A DNA stretch of 64,000 nt, taken from the NCBI RefSeq assembly GCF_014217625.1, contig NZ_CP043641.1, positions 1-64,000 of the forward strand. Direction: 5' to 3'. Shown piece by piece: positions 52,848-62,005 of this stretch (position 1 is its first letter; each line of letters starts with the position of its first letter). The DNA is from Leifsonia shinshuensis (GTDB lineage Bacteria > Actinomycetota > Actinomycetes > Actinomycetales > Microbacteriaceae). Under the pieces are notes generated by a model. The model had not been told where the DNA came from. It searched no databases and was given only the letters and a program-made list of their open reading frames with translations. The translations under genes were made by a program, and so were the position numbers.

Positions 52848-53264
52848 TTAGGTCAGCCAGCAGGTGTTAATCAAACCCGTGTTGCTCTGCTGGATGGTCC
52901 GGATCGTCTCGGTGTGGGTGGACACCCGGGAATCGGTGCCGGGATAGCTCACGATGCGCCAGCCCACGATCGCGTAGTCGTCGTTGAGCGCCTGCAGGGC
53001 GCAGGTGACGCCAGTGCCGGGCTGGGCGTTGATCGTGAAGGTGATCCGCACATGGTGCGCGTCGGGGATGACGTAGGCGGTGTCGGTGGCCTGCAGGTCG
53101 GCCTGGTTGTTGTCCCAGCCGGCCCAGAACACCCAGGCGGTCACCACCGCGAGGACGGCGGCGGCGCCGCCGATCAGCAGCCACCGGTCGCGGCGGCGGC
53201 GCTTCGGGGTGCGGCCGTAGCGGGATTCGAGGGTCTCGGACGGCGCCTCGGTCTCGCGTGCCAT
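52848..53264 (-). CDS. DUF4307 domain-containing membrane protein
   Basis: A 138-residue bitopic protein. A basic N-terminus (about 1-27: RYGRTPKRRRRDRW) precedes one membrane helix (about 28-48), then an extracytoplasmic domain with VRITFTINAQPGTGVTCALQALN (about 72-94) and a terminal cysteine at about 135. The pattern matches DUF4307, an actinobacterial family of unknown function encoded beside greA. No Shine-Dalgarno sequence is clear before ATG 53264. Confidence 0.87.
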   Translation of the reverse strand: MARETEAPSETLESRYGRTPKRRRRDRWLLIGGAAAVLAVVTAWVFWAGWDNNQADLQATDTAYVIPDAHHVRITFTINAQPGTGVTCALQALNDDYAIVGWRIVSYPGTDSRVSTHTETIRTIQQSNTGLINTCWLT

Positions 53265-53446
53265 GTACTCGCCGTCCGCCTCTCAGGGGCTTCGTTCAGG
53301 CCCGCCGTCGGGGCGACGGTAGGCTGAGACAAGACTAGGAGACGAAGCTGTGAATCGCGCTTCGCGCCTCCCGAACCACCCGATCCGAAAGCGAAGTCCG
53401 CCATGCGTCAGAACGACCTGTCCACTGTGTCCGTGGAGGCCGTGTG

Positions 53447-53710
53447 ATGGGCGAGCTGCTGCTGAAGGCGGGCGTGTGGCTGGCCGCGACCCCGACGCCG
53501 TCGCCGACCTCGGGTCCGAGCGACGACTCGGTCACGCCCGGCGTCGTCGGGTTCACCGTGACCTTCCTGATCGCGGTCGCGGCGGTGCTGCTCGTCCTCG
53601 ACATGACGCGCCGCATCCGCCGGGTGCGCTACCGCGCGGAGATCGCGGAGAAGCTGGACGCCGAGAAGGCGGAGCACCAGGACGACGCGGACGGCGACTC
53701 GCGGGGCTGA
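53447..53710 (+). CDS. small bitopic membrane protein
   Basis: An 87-residue protein with an N-terminal hydrophobic signal-like segment (about 1-18), a Pro/Thr/Ser linker, one membrane helix (about 32-53) and a basic-then-acidic cytoplasmic tail (RRIRRVRYRAEIAEKL...). GGAGG lies 7 nt before ATG 53447. The position between DUF4307 and hemolysin III matches a small unannotated membrane gene seen next to these genes in mycobacteria. A 14-codon ORF (53403-53447) ends exactly at its ATG (TGATG) and may couple translation. Function unknown. Confidence 0.7.
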   Translation: MGELLLKAGVWLAATPTPSPTSGPSDDSVTPGVVGFTVTFLIAVAAVLLVLDMTRRIRRVRYRAEIAEKLDAEKAEHQDDADGDSRG

Positions 53711-53731
53711 GCCCTGGCTCCGCCGGCGGCG

Positions 53732-54535
53732 TCAGCCGTTGTAGGCGGGATGCAGCGCGATCAGCAGCGTCGCGGTCCAGTGGCAGAGGAACGCCAGCAC
53801 CGTCAAGGTGTGGAAGATCTCATGGAAGCCGAACACCCCGGGGAACGGGTTCGGCTTCTTGATGCCGTAGATGACGGCGCCGATCGTGTAGAAGACGCCG
53901 CCGACGCAGACCAGCACCATCATCGCCACGTTGGCGTTCACCAGGTCGACGATGTACATCATCGCCGCCCAGCCGAGCAGCAGGTAGATCGGCACGTACA
54001 GCCAGCGCGGAGCCGTGATCCAGAACACCCGGAAGCCGATGCCGAGCAGCGCGCCTCCCCAGACCACGCAGAGCAGCACGATGCCCTTCGACGGCGGCAG
54101 CGCGAGCACCGCCAGCGGCGTGTAGGTGCCGGCGATCAGCAGGAAGATGTTGGCGTGGTCGATGCGCTTGAGCACGATCTTCGTGCGCGGCCGCCAGTTG
54201 AAGCGGTGGTAGAGCGCCGAGTTGCCGAACAGCAGCATCGAGGTCAGCATGAACACCGCCGACGCCCACTTGGCCGGAGCGCCCTGCGCGAGGCAGATCA
54301 GCACGATGCCCGCGGCGATGGTGACCGGGAAGGTGCCGGCGTGGATCCAGCCGCGCCACGTCGGCTTCAGCTCGGCCGGATGGGCCGGCGAGGCGTCCAG
54401 CAGCGGGATGTTCGGCAGCAGCGGGCCGCGCGACTCGTCCGCCTTCACCGCCGCGTCGGCGGGCGGGAGGTCGGAGACCGGCTCGGCGAGGAGCTCGGCG
54501 ACGTCCTCGGGGTCGGGGGCGTTTCGCGGCGTCAT
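53732..54535 (-). CDS. hemolysin III family protein (PAQR)
   Basis: A 267-residue seven-helix membrane protein. FGNSALYHRFNW (about 128-139), KRIDHANIFLLIAGTYTPLAVL (about 147-168) and GFHEIFHTLTVLAFLCHW (about 236-253) provide the conserved histidines that bind zinc in PAQR proteins. Cytolytic activity was reported for a distant Bacillus member, but the physiological role is unclear. The start 54535 has TACTCT (54542-54547, minus strand) 6 nt upstream, a leaderless layout. It is divergent from the isoprenyl synthase, with back-to-back promoters. Confidence 0.9.
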   Translation of the reverse strand: MTPRNAPDPEDVAELLAEPVSDLPPADAAVKADESRGPLLPNIPLLDASPAHPAELKPTWRGWIHAGTFPVTIAAGIVLICLAQGAPAKWASAVFMLTSMLLFGNSALYHRFNWRPRTKIVLKRIDHANIFLLIAGTYTPLAVLALPPSKGIVLLCVVWGGALLGIGFRVFWITAPRWLYVPIYLLLGWAAMMYIVDLVNANVAMMVLVCVGGVFYTIGAVIYGIKKPNPFPGVFGFHEIFHTLTVLAFLCHWTATLLIALHPAYNG

Positions 54536-54606
54536 GGAGCAAGAGTAGGGGAGACGGGTGGTCGGATGCTGGGAACCGGGCGGCCGAGGGGCGCTAACGT
54601 AGCTGC

Positions 54607-55401
54607 GTGAGCAGACGCAGTTCCGAGACGGCCAACGGGTTGCTCTACGGCCTGTACCAGAAGCGGCTGCGGCGGGACATCGCCGGCCTCGGCCCGGAGT
54701 CGCTGCCACGGCACGTCGCGATGATCATCGACGGCAACAGGCGCTGGGCGCGCCAGGTCGGCATGACGACCGTCGCACACGGCCACCGGGCGGGCGCGGC
54801 GAAGATGCGCGAGTTCCTGGAGTGGTGCGACGACCTCGGCATCGAGGTGGTGACGCTCTACCTGCTGTCCTCGGACAACCTGACCAACCGGCCGAGCGCC
54901 GAGCTGTCCGACCTGATCGAGATCATCGCCGAGCTCGCGGACGACCTCTCCCGCTACCGCGACTGGCGGGTCAAGCACGTCGGCTCGACGGCCGGCCTCC
55001 CGGAGCCGCTCGTCGCCGCACTGGTCGACGCGGAGAAGCGCACGTCCGGCAACACCGGCCTGCACATCAACCTCGCGGTCGGCTACGGGGGCCGCAAGGA
55101 GATCACGGACGCCATGCGCAGCATCGTCGCGGCGCACTCGGCGGAGGGCGGCAGCCTGGAGACGCTGGCCGACCTCCTCACCCCCGATCTCATCGGCGAG
55201 CACCTGTACACGGGAGGCCAGCCCGACCCGGACCTCGTCATCCGCACCTCCGGCGAGCAGCGGCTCAGCGACTTCATGCTGTGGCAGAGCGCGCACAGCG
55301 AGTTCTACTTCGTGGAGGCACTGGGGCCCGACCTGCGCGAGGTCGACTTCCTGCGGGCGATGCGCGACTTCTCGCGCCGCCAGCGCCGCTACGGGTCCTG
55401 A
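54607..55401 (+). CDS. cis-isoprenyl diphosphate synthase (UppS family)
   Basis: A 264-residue Z-prenyltransferase. MIIDGNRRWARQVG (39-52) carries the catalytic aspartate D42 of the DGNGRWA-type motif. VTLYLLSSDNLTNRPSAEL (about 81-99), YGGRKEITDAM (about 160-170) and RTSGEQRLSDFMLWQ (about 218-232) are the other conserved regions. Its location next to hemolysin III and greA matches the short-chain Z,E-farnesyl diphosphate synthase locus of mycobacteria, so the product may be shorter than undecaprenyl. TAACGT (54595-54600) ends 6 nt before GTG 54607. Confidence 0.9.
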   Translation: MSRRSSETANGLLYGLYQKRLRRDIAGLGPESLPRHVAMIIDGNRRWARQVGMTTVAHGHRAGAAKMREFLEWCDDLGIEVVTLYLLSSDNLTNRPSAELSDLIEIIAELADDLSRYRDWRVKHVGSTAGLPEPLVAALVDAEKRTSGNTGLHINLAVGYGGRKEITDAMRSIVAAHSAEGGSLETLADLLTPDLIGEHLYTGGQPDPDLVIRTSGEQRLSDFMLWQSAHSEFYFVEALGPDLREVDFLRAMRDFSRRQRRYGS

Positions 55402-55496
55402 GCTCCGGCCGTCTCCACTCCCCGCGAAAGACGCTCGGGCACACCAGAATTCGCGTCGCCGGCGGTCGCGACGGCAGGATGGTCCCGGAGGTCACG

Positions 55497-56615
55497 ATGA
55501 CGACGATCGAGGAGTTCGCCGCCGGGTTCGGCGAGGAGCCCGGATACCTGGACTACGGCCGGGTCGGCCCGCTGTCGGCGACGGTGCGCGCCGAGACGCT
55601 GGGACAGTACGAGGCACTCGCCAAGGCGCGCTTCGGGACCGTCGACCGGATGCACGCCGAGAACGACAGGGTCCGCGACGCGATCTCCGCGCTGACCGGG
55701 TTCCCGTCCGGGCAGATCGCGTTCCAGCCGAACGCCTCCACCGGGCTGATGCACGCGGCGTTCGGGCTCACCGGCGGCGAGGTGCTGCTGTCGGCGGCCG
55801 AGTTCCCGAGCGTGACGTACGCCGCGGTGCGCGCCGCCCAGGCGATGCGCGTCGTGACGCCGGTCTGGCTGGAGACCGATCACGGCCGGGTCACGCCCGC
55901 GCAGATCAAGGCGCAGCTGACCGACTCCACGAGCGCGGTGATGGTCAGCCTGGTCGACTCCCGCTCCGGCTACCTCGCGGACATCGACGGCATCCGCCAG
56001 GTGATCGGCGACCGCCTCCTCATCGTGGACGCCATCCAGGGCTTCGGGGTCGCGGATGTGCCGTACGAGGTCGCGGACGTCGTCGTCTCCGGCGGCCAGA
56101 AGTGGACCAGGGCGGGGTGGGGGACGGGCTTCCTCGCGCTCAGCGAGCGGGCGATCGACCACCTCACGCCCGTCTTCAGCGGATGGGTCGGCACCGGCGC
56201 GGGCGAACGGTGGGACGAGGTGCTCGATCCCGCGAAGGACGCGTCGGCCTTCACGGCGTCGAACGCCGACCCGGTGGCGGAGGCCCGCCTCGCCGCCGCG
56301 CTGGAGGAGGTCGCGGCCGTCGGCGTGGCGGAGATATCCGCCGCCATCTCCGACATCGCCGAGCAGGTCATCGACCTCGCCGACGAGTTCGCCGTGCCGG
56401 TGGCCTCCTCGCGCAACGCCGCGGAGCGCGCCGGGATCGTCGTGCTGGAGCCGCTGCCGGAACAGCTCACCGTTCTTGCGGCCTCCCTCTTCAACCACGG
56501 TGTCACGGCCAAGGTGCGCAGCACAAGCGCGCGGATCAGCGTGCACGCGGGCACCACGGAGGAGACCCTGGACATGCTGCGCGCCGCCCTCACCTCCTAC
56601 GCCTCGGCCGCCTGA
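55497..56615 (+). CDS. class V aminotransferase-like PLP enzyme
   Basis: A 372-residue fold type I PLP protein. The PLP lysine is K202 in VSGGQKWTRAGWGTGF. FQPNASTGLMHAAFGLTGG (about 79-97) and LIVDAIQGFGVADV (about 175-188) are the phosphate- and ring-binding regions. It resembles class V enzymes (cysteine desulfurase/selenocysteine lyase or aminotransferase types), but no cysteine loop of a true desulfurase is visible, so the activity is undefined. GGAGG precedes ATG 55497 by 5 nt. It follows the isoprenyl synthase by 95 bp. Confidence 0.84.
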   Translation: MTTIEEFAAGFGEEPGYLDYGRVGPLSATVRAETLGQYEALAKARFGTVDRMHAENDRVRDAISALTGFPSGQIAFQPNASTGLMHAAFGLTGGEVLLSAAEFPSVTYAAVRAAQAMRVVTPVWLETDHGRVTPAQIKAQLTDSTSAVMVSLVDSRSGYLADIDGIRQVIGDRLLIVDAIQGFGVADVPYEVADVVVSGGQKWTRAGWGTGFLALSERAIDHLTPVFSGWVGTGAGERWDEVLDPAKDASAFTASNADPVAEARLAAALEEVAAVGVAEISAAISDIAEQVIDLADEFAVPVASSRNAAERAGIVVLEPLPEQLTVLAASLFNHGVTAKVRSTSARISVHAGTTEETLDMLRAALTSYASAA

Positions 56616-56703
56616 TCCCGCTCCTCCCATAACTGGGGGTGAAGATCGGCTGAACGAAACACGACACGCCCCGTTCTGAGCCTCCCGTGTCGGCCGTCCG
56701 GCG

Positions 56704-56734
56704 TACTTTCGACTCATCGGGCACGGCGCCCGAT
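56704..56734 (+). promoter_or_regulatory. promoter region and hairpin before the PhoH gene
   Basis: TACTTT (56704-56709) is a candidate -10 in the 215-bp gap after the aminotransferase. ATCGGGC-ACGGC-GCCCGAT (56716-56734), a perfect 7-bp stem, would lie at the very 5' end of the transcript. The rest of the gap up to 56830 shows no other gene. Confidence 0.45.
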
Positions 56735-56830
56735 CGAGACGGCCACATAAGTTCGTTTCGAGACCCAATGGCCGGCTCGCCAATGATCCGCCGGCTCCAG
56801 CGGAAGCGGAGCGGCGGGGTGGGAGTGGTC

Positions 56831-58174
56831 GTGGCTGAATCAGGAACCCGGCAGTTCGAGTCGGCATCCAGCACTGTCCGGCAGAGCGAGCGCACCTACG
56901 TGCTCGACACATCGGTGCTGCTGTCCGACCCCAAGGCGATCTTCCGGTTCGCCGAACACGCTGTCGTCATCCCTGTCGTCGTCGTGAGCGAGCTGGAGGG
57001 CAAGCGGAACGATCCGGAGATCGGGTACTTCGCGCGGCAGGCGCTGCGCAACCTGGACGACCTGCGCGTCCAGCACGAACGGCTCGACTTCCCGATCCCG
57101 GTCGGGGACGGCGGCTCGCTCCGGGTGGAGCTGAACCATTCCAACATGTCGGTGCTGCCCAGCGGCATGCAGCTCGGCGACAACGACTCGCGCATCCTCG
57201 CCGTCGCGATGAACCTCGCGAACGACGGGCTCGCGGTCACGGTCGTCTCCAAGGACCTCCCGATGCGCGTCAAGGCGTCCTCGATCGGCCTGGCGGCGGA
57301 GGAGTACCGCCACGAGCAGGTCGTGGACAGCGGCTGGACGGGCCTGGCGGAGATCTCGCTCGGCAGCGACCAGATGAGCTCGCTGTACGAGGAGGAGTGG
57401 ATGCGCACGCCGCTCGTCGACGGCCTCCCGGTCAACACGGGCCTCATCGTGCACTCGGACCGCGGCTCCGCCCTCGGGCGCGTGGTCGCCGACGGCGAGG
57501 TGAAGCTGGTGCGCGGCGACCGAGACGTGTTCGGGCTGCACGGGCGCTCGGCGGAGCAGCGGCTGGCGATCGACCTCCTGCTCGACCCGGAGGTCGGCAT
57601 CCTGTCGCTCGGCGGCCGGGCCGGCACCGGCAAGTCGGCGCTCGCGCTGTGCGCGGGGCTGGAGGCCGTGCTGGAGCGTCAGCAGCACAAGAAGATCATG
57701 GTGTTCCGGCCGCTGTACGCCGTGGGCGGCCAGGAGCTCGGCTACCTCCCCGGCGACCAGGGCGAGAAGATGAACCCCTGGGGCCAGGCGGTGTTCGACA
57801 CGCTCGGCGCGCTGGTGTCGCAGAACGTGCTGGACGAGGTGCAGGACCGCGGCATCCTCGAGGTGCTGCCGCTCACGCACATCCGCGGCCGCTCGCTGCA
57901 CGACGCGTTCGTGATCGTGGACGAGGCGCAGTCGCTGGAGCGGAACGTGCTGCTCACGGTGCTCAGCCGCGTCGGGCAGAACTCGCGCGTGGTGCTGACC
58001 CACGACGTGGCGCAGCGCGACAACCTGCGGGTCGGCCGGCACGACGGCGTCGCGTCGGTGATCGAGACGCTGAAGGGCCACCCGCTGTTCGCGCACATCA
58101 CGCTGACGCGCTCGGAGCGGTCGGCCATCGCGGCGCTCGTGACGGAGATGCTGGAGGGCAACGAGCTCGCGTGA
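56831..58174 (+). CDS. PhoH family ATPase with N-terminal PIN domain
   Basis: A 447-residue fusion of a PIN endoribonuclease-like domain (about 18-160, [16 protein letters not shown] with the first catalytic aspartate, and [10 protein letters not shown]) and a C-terminal PhoH helicase-like ATPase (about 245-447). The ATPase has Walker [14 protein letters not shown] (about 258-270) and Walker [12 protein letters not shown] (about 358-368). Such PhoH2-type proteins unwind and cleave RNA in mycobacteria. GTG 56831, preceded by GGGAG, gives the usual family N-terminus; ATG 56768 would add 21 Arg-rich residues and is less likely. Confidence 0.92.
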   Translation: MAESGTRQFESASSTVRQSERTYVLDTSVLLSDPKAIFRFAEHAVVIPVVVVSELEGKRNDPEIGYFARQALRNLDDLRVQHERLDFPIPVGDGGSLRVELNHSNMSVLPSGMQLGDNDSRILAVAMNLANDGLAVTVVSKDLPMRVKASSIGLAAEEYRHEQVVDSGWTGLAEISLGSDQMSSLYEEEWMRTPLVDGLPVNTGLIVHSDRGSALGRVVADGEVKLVRGDRDVFGLHGRSAEQRLAIDLLLDPEVGILSLGGRAGTGKSALALCAGLEAVLERQQHKKIMVFRPLYAVGGQELGYLPGDQGEKMNPWGQAVFDTLGALVSQNVLDEVQDRGILEVLPLTHIRGRSLHDAFVIVDEAQSLERNVLLTVLSRVGQNSRVVLTHDVAQRDNLRVGRHDGVASVIETLKGHPLFAHITLTRSERSAIAALVTEMLEGNELA

Positions 58175-58210
58175 GGTGAGCCGGTGGGCGAAAAAGCGCC
58201 GCCCGCTGGG

Positions 58211-58236
58211 GAGAATTTCGGGATTCTCGTATTTTC
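58211..58236 (+). terminator. PhoH gene terminator
   Basis: GAGAAT-TTCGGG-ATTCTC (58211-58228) is a 6-bp stem followed by GTATTTTC, an unusually AT-rich patch for this genome and a good factor-independent terminator 37 bp after the PhoH stop. Confidence 0.72.
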
Positions 58237-58281
58237 TGTGGAATCGTGAGGAGGCCATGCCACCGCACCTAGCGTGACGGC

Positions 58282-58839
58282 ATGGAAGAGAAGACGATCC
58301 GGATCGTTGTCGCGGCCGGCCTGTGCGTCGCCCTGCTGGGGGCAGGTGGCGTCGGGCCGGCCGCGATCGGAGCGCTCTATCTCGCGGTCGTGACGGCGGC
58401 GCTCGTCCAGCACGATCTGCGCGAGCTGCGGCTGCCGGACGCGCTGGTGCTGCCGGGCGCCGCGTTCGTGGCCGTGGGTGCGGTGTGGAGCGCGCTCGGC
58501 TTCGGTGGCTGGCTGGTGGTGGGCGCCGCGCTCGTGTGCGGTGTCGGGACGCTCGTCGGGTTCGTCGTGCTGGCGTCCGGCGGCGGGCTCGGGATGGGCG
58601 ACGTGAAGCTCGCGGCCGTGCTGGCCGCAGCGCTGGCCGCCGTGGTGGCGGAGCGGGGGCCGCCGCTGGGAGAGGTCGTGGCGGTCGTCGGGTGCTGGGC
58701 GGTCGTTTCGCTGGCAGCCGGGGCCGTGGTGGCGTCGGTGGTGCTCCCGCGGAGAGTCGTGGGGCGGGGGCTGCGCGCGGAGCTGCCGTTCGGTCCTGTG
58801 CTGCTGGGGGTGTTCTGGGGGTTCGTACTGCTGGGGTGA
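58282..58839 (+). CDS. A24 family prepilin peptidase, short form
   Basis: A 185-residue aspartic membrane protease with about six helices and no N-terminal methyltransferase zinc domain. The two catalytic aspartates are in QHDLRELRLPD (D45) and GMGDVKL (D107), matching TadV/CpaA/FppA-type peptidases that cut type IV pilin-like signal sequences. No pilus genes are in this window. TAGCGT (58270-58275) stands 6 nt before ATG 58282, a leaderless layout. Confidence 0.88.
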   Translation: MEEKTIRIVVAAGLCVALLGAGGVGPAAIGALYLAVVTAALVQHDLRELRLPDALVLPGAAFVAVGAVWSALGFGGWLVVGAALVCGVGTLVGFVVLASGGGLGMGDVKLAAVLAAALAAVVAERGPPLGEVVAVVGCWAVVSLAAGAVVASVVLPRRVVGRGLRAELPFGPVLLGVFWGFVLLG

Positions 58840-58840
58840 A

Positions 58841-58890
58841 CCTCGCCGGAACGGCGAGGCGCCCCTCCCGGCGTACGGGAGGGGCGCCTC
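58841..58890. terminator. two overlapping hairpins between convergent genes
   Basis: CCTCGCCG-GAA-CGGCGAGG (58841-58859) shares its last four bases with a 15-bp perfect stem (58856-58870 with 58876-58890, loop GCGTA). The two stems cannot form fully together. They follow the peptidase stop directly and lie 29 bp from the fumC stop, so they probably terminate both genes. Confidence 0.85.
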
Positions 58891-58918
58891 GATCGAACGG
58901 CTGCCGTGCGGTTGCGGC

Positions 58919-60325
58919 TCAGCCCGGGTGGGTCATGCTCAGCACGTCGAGTGCCGAGTCCAGCTGCTCCTCGGTGATCTCGCCGCGCTCGACGAAACCG
59001 AGGTCGATCACGGCCTCCCGGACCGTCATGCCCTGGGCGACGGCGTGCTTGGCGACCTTGGCGGCGGCCTCGTAGCCGATCACCCGGTTGAGCGGCGTCA
59101 CGATCGACGGGCTCGACTCCGCGAACGCGCGGGCGCGGTCGAGGTTGGCCTCCAGGCCCGTTATGGTCTTGTCCGCGAGCACCCGGCTGGCCTGGGTGAG
59201 CAGGCGGATCGACTCCAGCAGCGCCGTGCCCATGACCGGGATGGCGACGTTCAGCTCGAACAGGCCGGACGCACCGCTCCACGCGATGGTGGCGTCGTTG
59301 CCGACGACACGGGCGGCGACCATCAGCACGGCCTCCGGGATGACCGGGTTGACCTTGCCCGGCATGATCGAGGAGCCCGGCTGCAGGTCGGGGATGTGCA
59401 GCTCGCCGAGGCCGGTGTTCGGGCCGGAGCCCATCCAGCGCAGGTCGTTGCAGATCTTGGTCAGGCTGACGGCGATCGTGCGGAGCGCGCCGGAGGCCTC
59501 CACCAGGGCGTCGCGGTTGGCCTGGGCCTCGAAGTGGTTGCGCGCCTCGGTGATCGGCAGCTCCGTCTCGGCGGTCAGCAGCTCGATCACGAGCTGCGGG
59601 AAGCCGATCGGGGTGTTGATGCCGGTGCCGACGGCCGTGCCGCCGAGCGGGACCTCCGCGACGCGGGTCAGCGCGGCCTGCACGCGCTCGATGCCGTAGC
59701 GGATCTGCGCGGCGTAGCCGCCGAACTCCTGGCCGAGCGTGACCGGGGTGGCGTCCATGAGGTGCGTGCGGCCCGACTTGACCGCGGTCGCCCAGAGCTC
59801 CGCCTTCTCCTCCAGCGCGACCGCGAGATGGTCGAGCGCCGGGATCAGGTCGTCGATGAGCGCGCCGGTCACGGCGATGTGCACCGACGTCGGGAAGACG
59901 TCGTTGGACGACTGCGACGCGTTGACCTGGTCGTTCGGGTGCACCGGGCGGCCCAGGCGGCGCGAGGCGAGCGTCGCCAGCACCTCGTTCATGTTCATGT
60001 TCGAGGAGGTGCCCGAGCCCGTCTGGTAGACGTCGATCGGGAAGTCCCCGTTGTGCGCGCCGGAGACCACGTCGTCTGCGGCGGCGGCGATGGCCTCGGC
60101 CACGTCCGCGTCCAGGACGCCGAGGCGCGCGTTCGCGAGCGCCGCCGACTTCTTGATGCGGGCGAGCGCGGCGATCTGAGCCGGCTCGAGAACCGAGCCC
60201 GAGATCGGGAAGTTCTCGACGGCGCGCTGCGTCTGCGCGCCGTACAGGGCGGCTGCGGGGACCCGCACCTCGCCCATCGTGTCGTGCTCGATGCGGTACT
60301 CGGTGCCCGCCTGCGTGTCCACCAC
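58919..60325 (-). CDS. fumC: class II fumarate hydratase
   Basis: A 468-residue tricarboxylic-acid-cycle enzyme that interconverts fumarate and malate. [14 protein letters not shown] (about 100-113), [21 protein letters not shown] (beginning about 183) and the signature [11 protein letters not shown] (about 318-328) are present; the serine in the last is the catalytic base loop. GTG 60325 has AAGGAAG about 8 nt upstream; a second GTG one codon later is also possible. A longer frame upstream would overlap the carbonic anhydrase end and is rejected. The carbonic anhydrase gene lies 31 bp upstream on the same strand. Confidence 0.96.
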   Translation of the reverse strand: MVDTQAGTEYRIEHDTMGEVRVPAAALYGAQTQRAVENFPISGSVLEPAQIAALARIKKSAALANARLGVLDADVAEAIAAAADDVVSGAHNGDFPIDVYQTGSGTSSNMNMNEVLATLASRRLGRPVHPNDQVNASQSSNDVFPTSVHIAVTGALIDDLIPALDHLAVALEEKAELWATAVKSGRTHLMDATPVTLGQEFGGYAAQIRYGIERVQAALTRVAEVPLGGTAVGTGINTPIGFPQLVIELLTAETELPITEARNHFEAQANRDALVEASGALRTIAVSLTKICNDLRWMGSGPNTGLGELHIPDLQPGSSIMPGKVNPVIPEAVLMVAARVVGNDATIAWSGASGLFELNVAIPVMGTALLESIRLLTQASRVLADKTITGLEANLDRARAFAESSPSIVTPLNRVIGYEAAAKVAKHAVAQGMTVREAVIDLGFVERGEITEEQLDSALDVLSMTHPG

Positions 60326-60356
60326 GGTGTGTTCTTCCTTTCTGGGCCCGAGCGCG

Positions 60357-61025
60357 TCAGCGCCCGGGTGTTGGGTCGGCGGCCGGTTCGGCCAGTCCGA
60401 CGACGGCGTCGGGGACGACCCGACCTTCCTGGAGCACGTAGTTCGCTCCGACGATGGCAAGGAGATTGGCGGCGACGGCGTCGCTGATGATCTCCGATCG
60501 CGCGAGAAGCTCTGCGACGGTGTCGCGCAGGTGCAGGCGGCCGACCTCGGACGCGTCGACCTCGGCGGGCACGACGGCCTGGCCCGGTGCGGTGCCAGCG
60601 ACCCGGTGCACCGCGGGGACGATCGGGGCGATGAGCTGCGCGATGTGCGGCGGCAGCGGGTCGGCGCCGTCGGCCTGGGAGGAGATGGCGGACGCGACCG
60701 CGCCGCAGGCGTCGTGGCCGAGCACGAGGATGAGCGGCACGTTCAGCACCGCGACGGCGTACTCCAGCGAGGCGATCGCGGAGTCGGAGGCGACCTGCCC
60801 GGCGTTGCGGACCACGAAGGCGTCGCCGAGGCCGAGGTCGAAGATGATCTCGGCCGCGAGCCGGGAGTCGGCGCAGCCGAAGATCGCGGCGACCGGGTTC
60901 TGGCCCTGCGCGACGGTCTCGCGGCGCTCGACGTCCTGACGGGGGTGCTCGGGAGCTCCCGAGACGAAGCGCTCGTTGCCTTCGAGCAGTTCGTTCCATA
61001 CGCGGCCGGGACGGGTCGTTGGCAT
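60357..61025 (-). CDS. beta-class carbonic anhydrase
   Basis: A 222-residue zinc enzyme interconverting CO2 and bicarbonate. The zinc ligands and dyad are complete: C51, D53 and R55 in CADSR, H104 and C107 in GHDACG. An NPVAAIFG strand precedes them. AGGAGG lies about 6 nt before ATG 61025, and that ATG shares an A with the stop codon of the upstream DUF4245 gene (TAATG). It may supply bicarbonate for anaplerotic or biosynthetic carboxylation, but the sequence does not show the link to fumC beyond adjacency. Confidence 0.95.
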   Translation of the reverse strand: MPTTRPGRVWNELLEGNERFVSGAPEHPRQDVERRETVAQGQNPVAAIFGCADSRLAAEIIFDLGLGDAFVVRNAGQVASDSAIASLEYAVAVLNVPLILVLGHDACGAVASAISSQADGADPLPPHIAQLIAPIVPAVHRVAGTAPGQAVVPAEVDASEVGRLHLRDTVAELLARSEIISDAVAANLLAIVGANYVLQEGRVVPDAVVGLAEPAADPTPGR

Positions 61026-61714
61026 TACTTTCCTCCTGGGGTGGGTGAGCCGAGGGAGTGGAGCTGGTCGGTGAGGGACGAGGCGACTGTCGTGAACTCC
61101 GAGTCCTCCGCGGTGCCGAACACCACGATGGTGCTCGTGCCCGCGGTCGTGACGAGGGCGTACTTCACGTTTCCGGCGTCGGAGCCGGCCGCGCGATTGT
61201 CGTAGACGTCCCATTTCACGCCGTCGATGTTCCGGGTGCCGGCGATGCGGGTGCGGTTCACCTGGTCGGCGACCCAGCTGTCGTTCGCGTCGAAGCCCTG
61301 CGTGATGCCGATGTACTGGCCCTTGGGCGTGAGCAGCCCGATGTACCAGGCGTCGACGTTGTCGGAGGTCTTGGTGCGCAGCTCGGCGCTGTTCGACGTC
61401 CAGCCGGAGGGGAGCTTCGGCACCACGAGCCGGTCGGGCTCGCTGCCCTGCGCCTGCTGGGCGACCGCGGCGTAGTCGACGGGGGGAGCCGACGACGTCG
61501 GGTTGCCGCGTGGCACGATCAGCACGATGACGGCGACCAGCGCGACCGTCGCGATCAGCGAGTAGACGAGGTTGTTGACCGTCTGCCGGTTGCGGTGGTT
61601 GGCGGAGTTCTGCGCCTTGCGGGCGGCAGTCTCCTCCGGCGTCTCCGGGCGGCCGAGCTCGGCGACGACGGCGGGAGGCTTGGCCCCTCGGTTGGTGCGG
61701 GACGTGGGACTCAT
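61025..61714 (-). CDS. DUF4245 domain-containing membrane protein
   Basis: A 229-residue bitopic protein. A hydrophilic N-terminus (about 1-46, RNRQTVNNLVYS just before the membrane) precedes one helix (about 48-67). An extracytoplasmic domain (about 80-225) follows, with LPSGWTSNSAELR (about 100-112), ITQGFDANDSWV and a Val/Thr-rich end. It matches DUF4245, an actinobacterial family without known function. ATG 61714 overlaps the xseB stop (ATGA), and it is coupled to the downstream carbonic anhydrase. Confidence 0.88.
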   Translation of the reverse strand: MSPTSRTNRGAKPPAVVAELGRPETPEETAARKAQNSANHRNRQTVNNLVYSLIATVALVAVIVLIVPRGNPTSSAPPVDYAAVAQQAQGSEPDRLVVPKLPSGWTSNSAELRTKTSDNVDAWYIGLLTPKGQYIGITQGFDANDSWVADQVNRTRIAGTRNIDGVKWDVYDNRAAGSDAGNVKYALVTTAGTSTIVVFGTAEDSEFTTVASSLTDQLHSLGSPTPGGK

Positions 61715-61980
61715 TCGGTGTCTGACACGCTCCGTGCGCCCGCCCCTGCGGCAGCGCTCGCGCCCGCCGTGGCGCCGGCGCGGGCCGCGTCGAGCCGCGC
61801 CTTCGCGCCGATCAGCCACTCCTCGCAGTGCCGGGCGAGCTCTTCGCCGCGCTCCCACAGGGCGATGGACTCCTCCAGAGTCGTCGAGCCCTGCTCCAGC
61901 TCGGTGACGACGCGGACGAGCTCGTCCCGCGCCTCCTCGTAGCTGAGCGCGCTGATCTCCGGGGTGGGCATGGTGTCCAT
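61711..61980 (-). CDS. xseB: exodeoxyribonuclease VII small subunit
   Basis: An 89-residue helical subunit that associates with XseA. SYEEARDELVRVVTELEQG (about 13-31), TTLEESIALWERGEELARHC (about 33-52) and EEWLIGAKARLDAA (about 53-66) are the family core. An Ala/Gly-rich tail follows. The start at 61980 is used; an in-frame ATG at 61971 is an alternative. It lies 25 bp after xseA on the same strand and overlaps DUF4245 by 4 bp. Confidence 0.93.
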   Translation of the reverse strand: MDTMPTPEISALSYEEARDELVRVVTELEQGSTTLEESIALWERGEELARHCEEWLIGAKARLDAARAGATAGASAAAGAGARSVSDTE

Positions 61981-62005
61981 TCTATTTGTCTGGCTGGGCG
62001 GCCGC

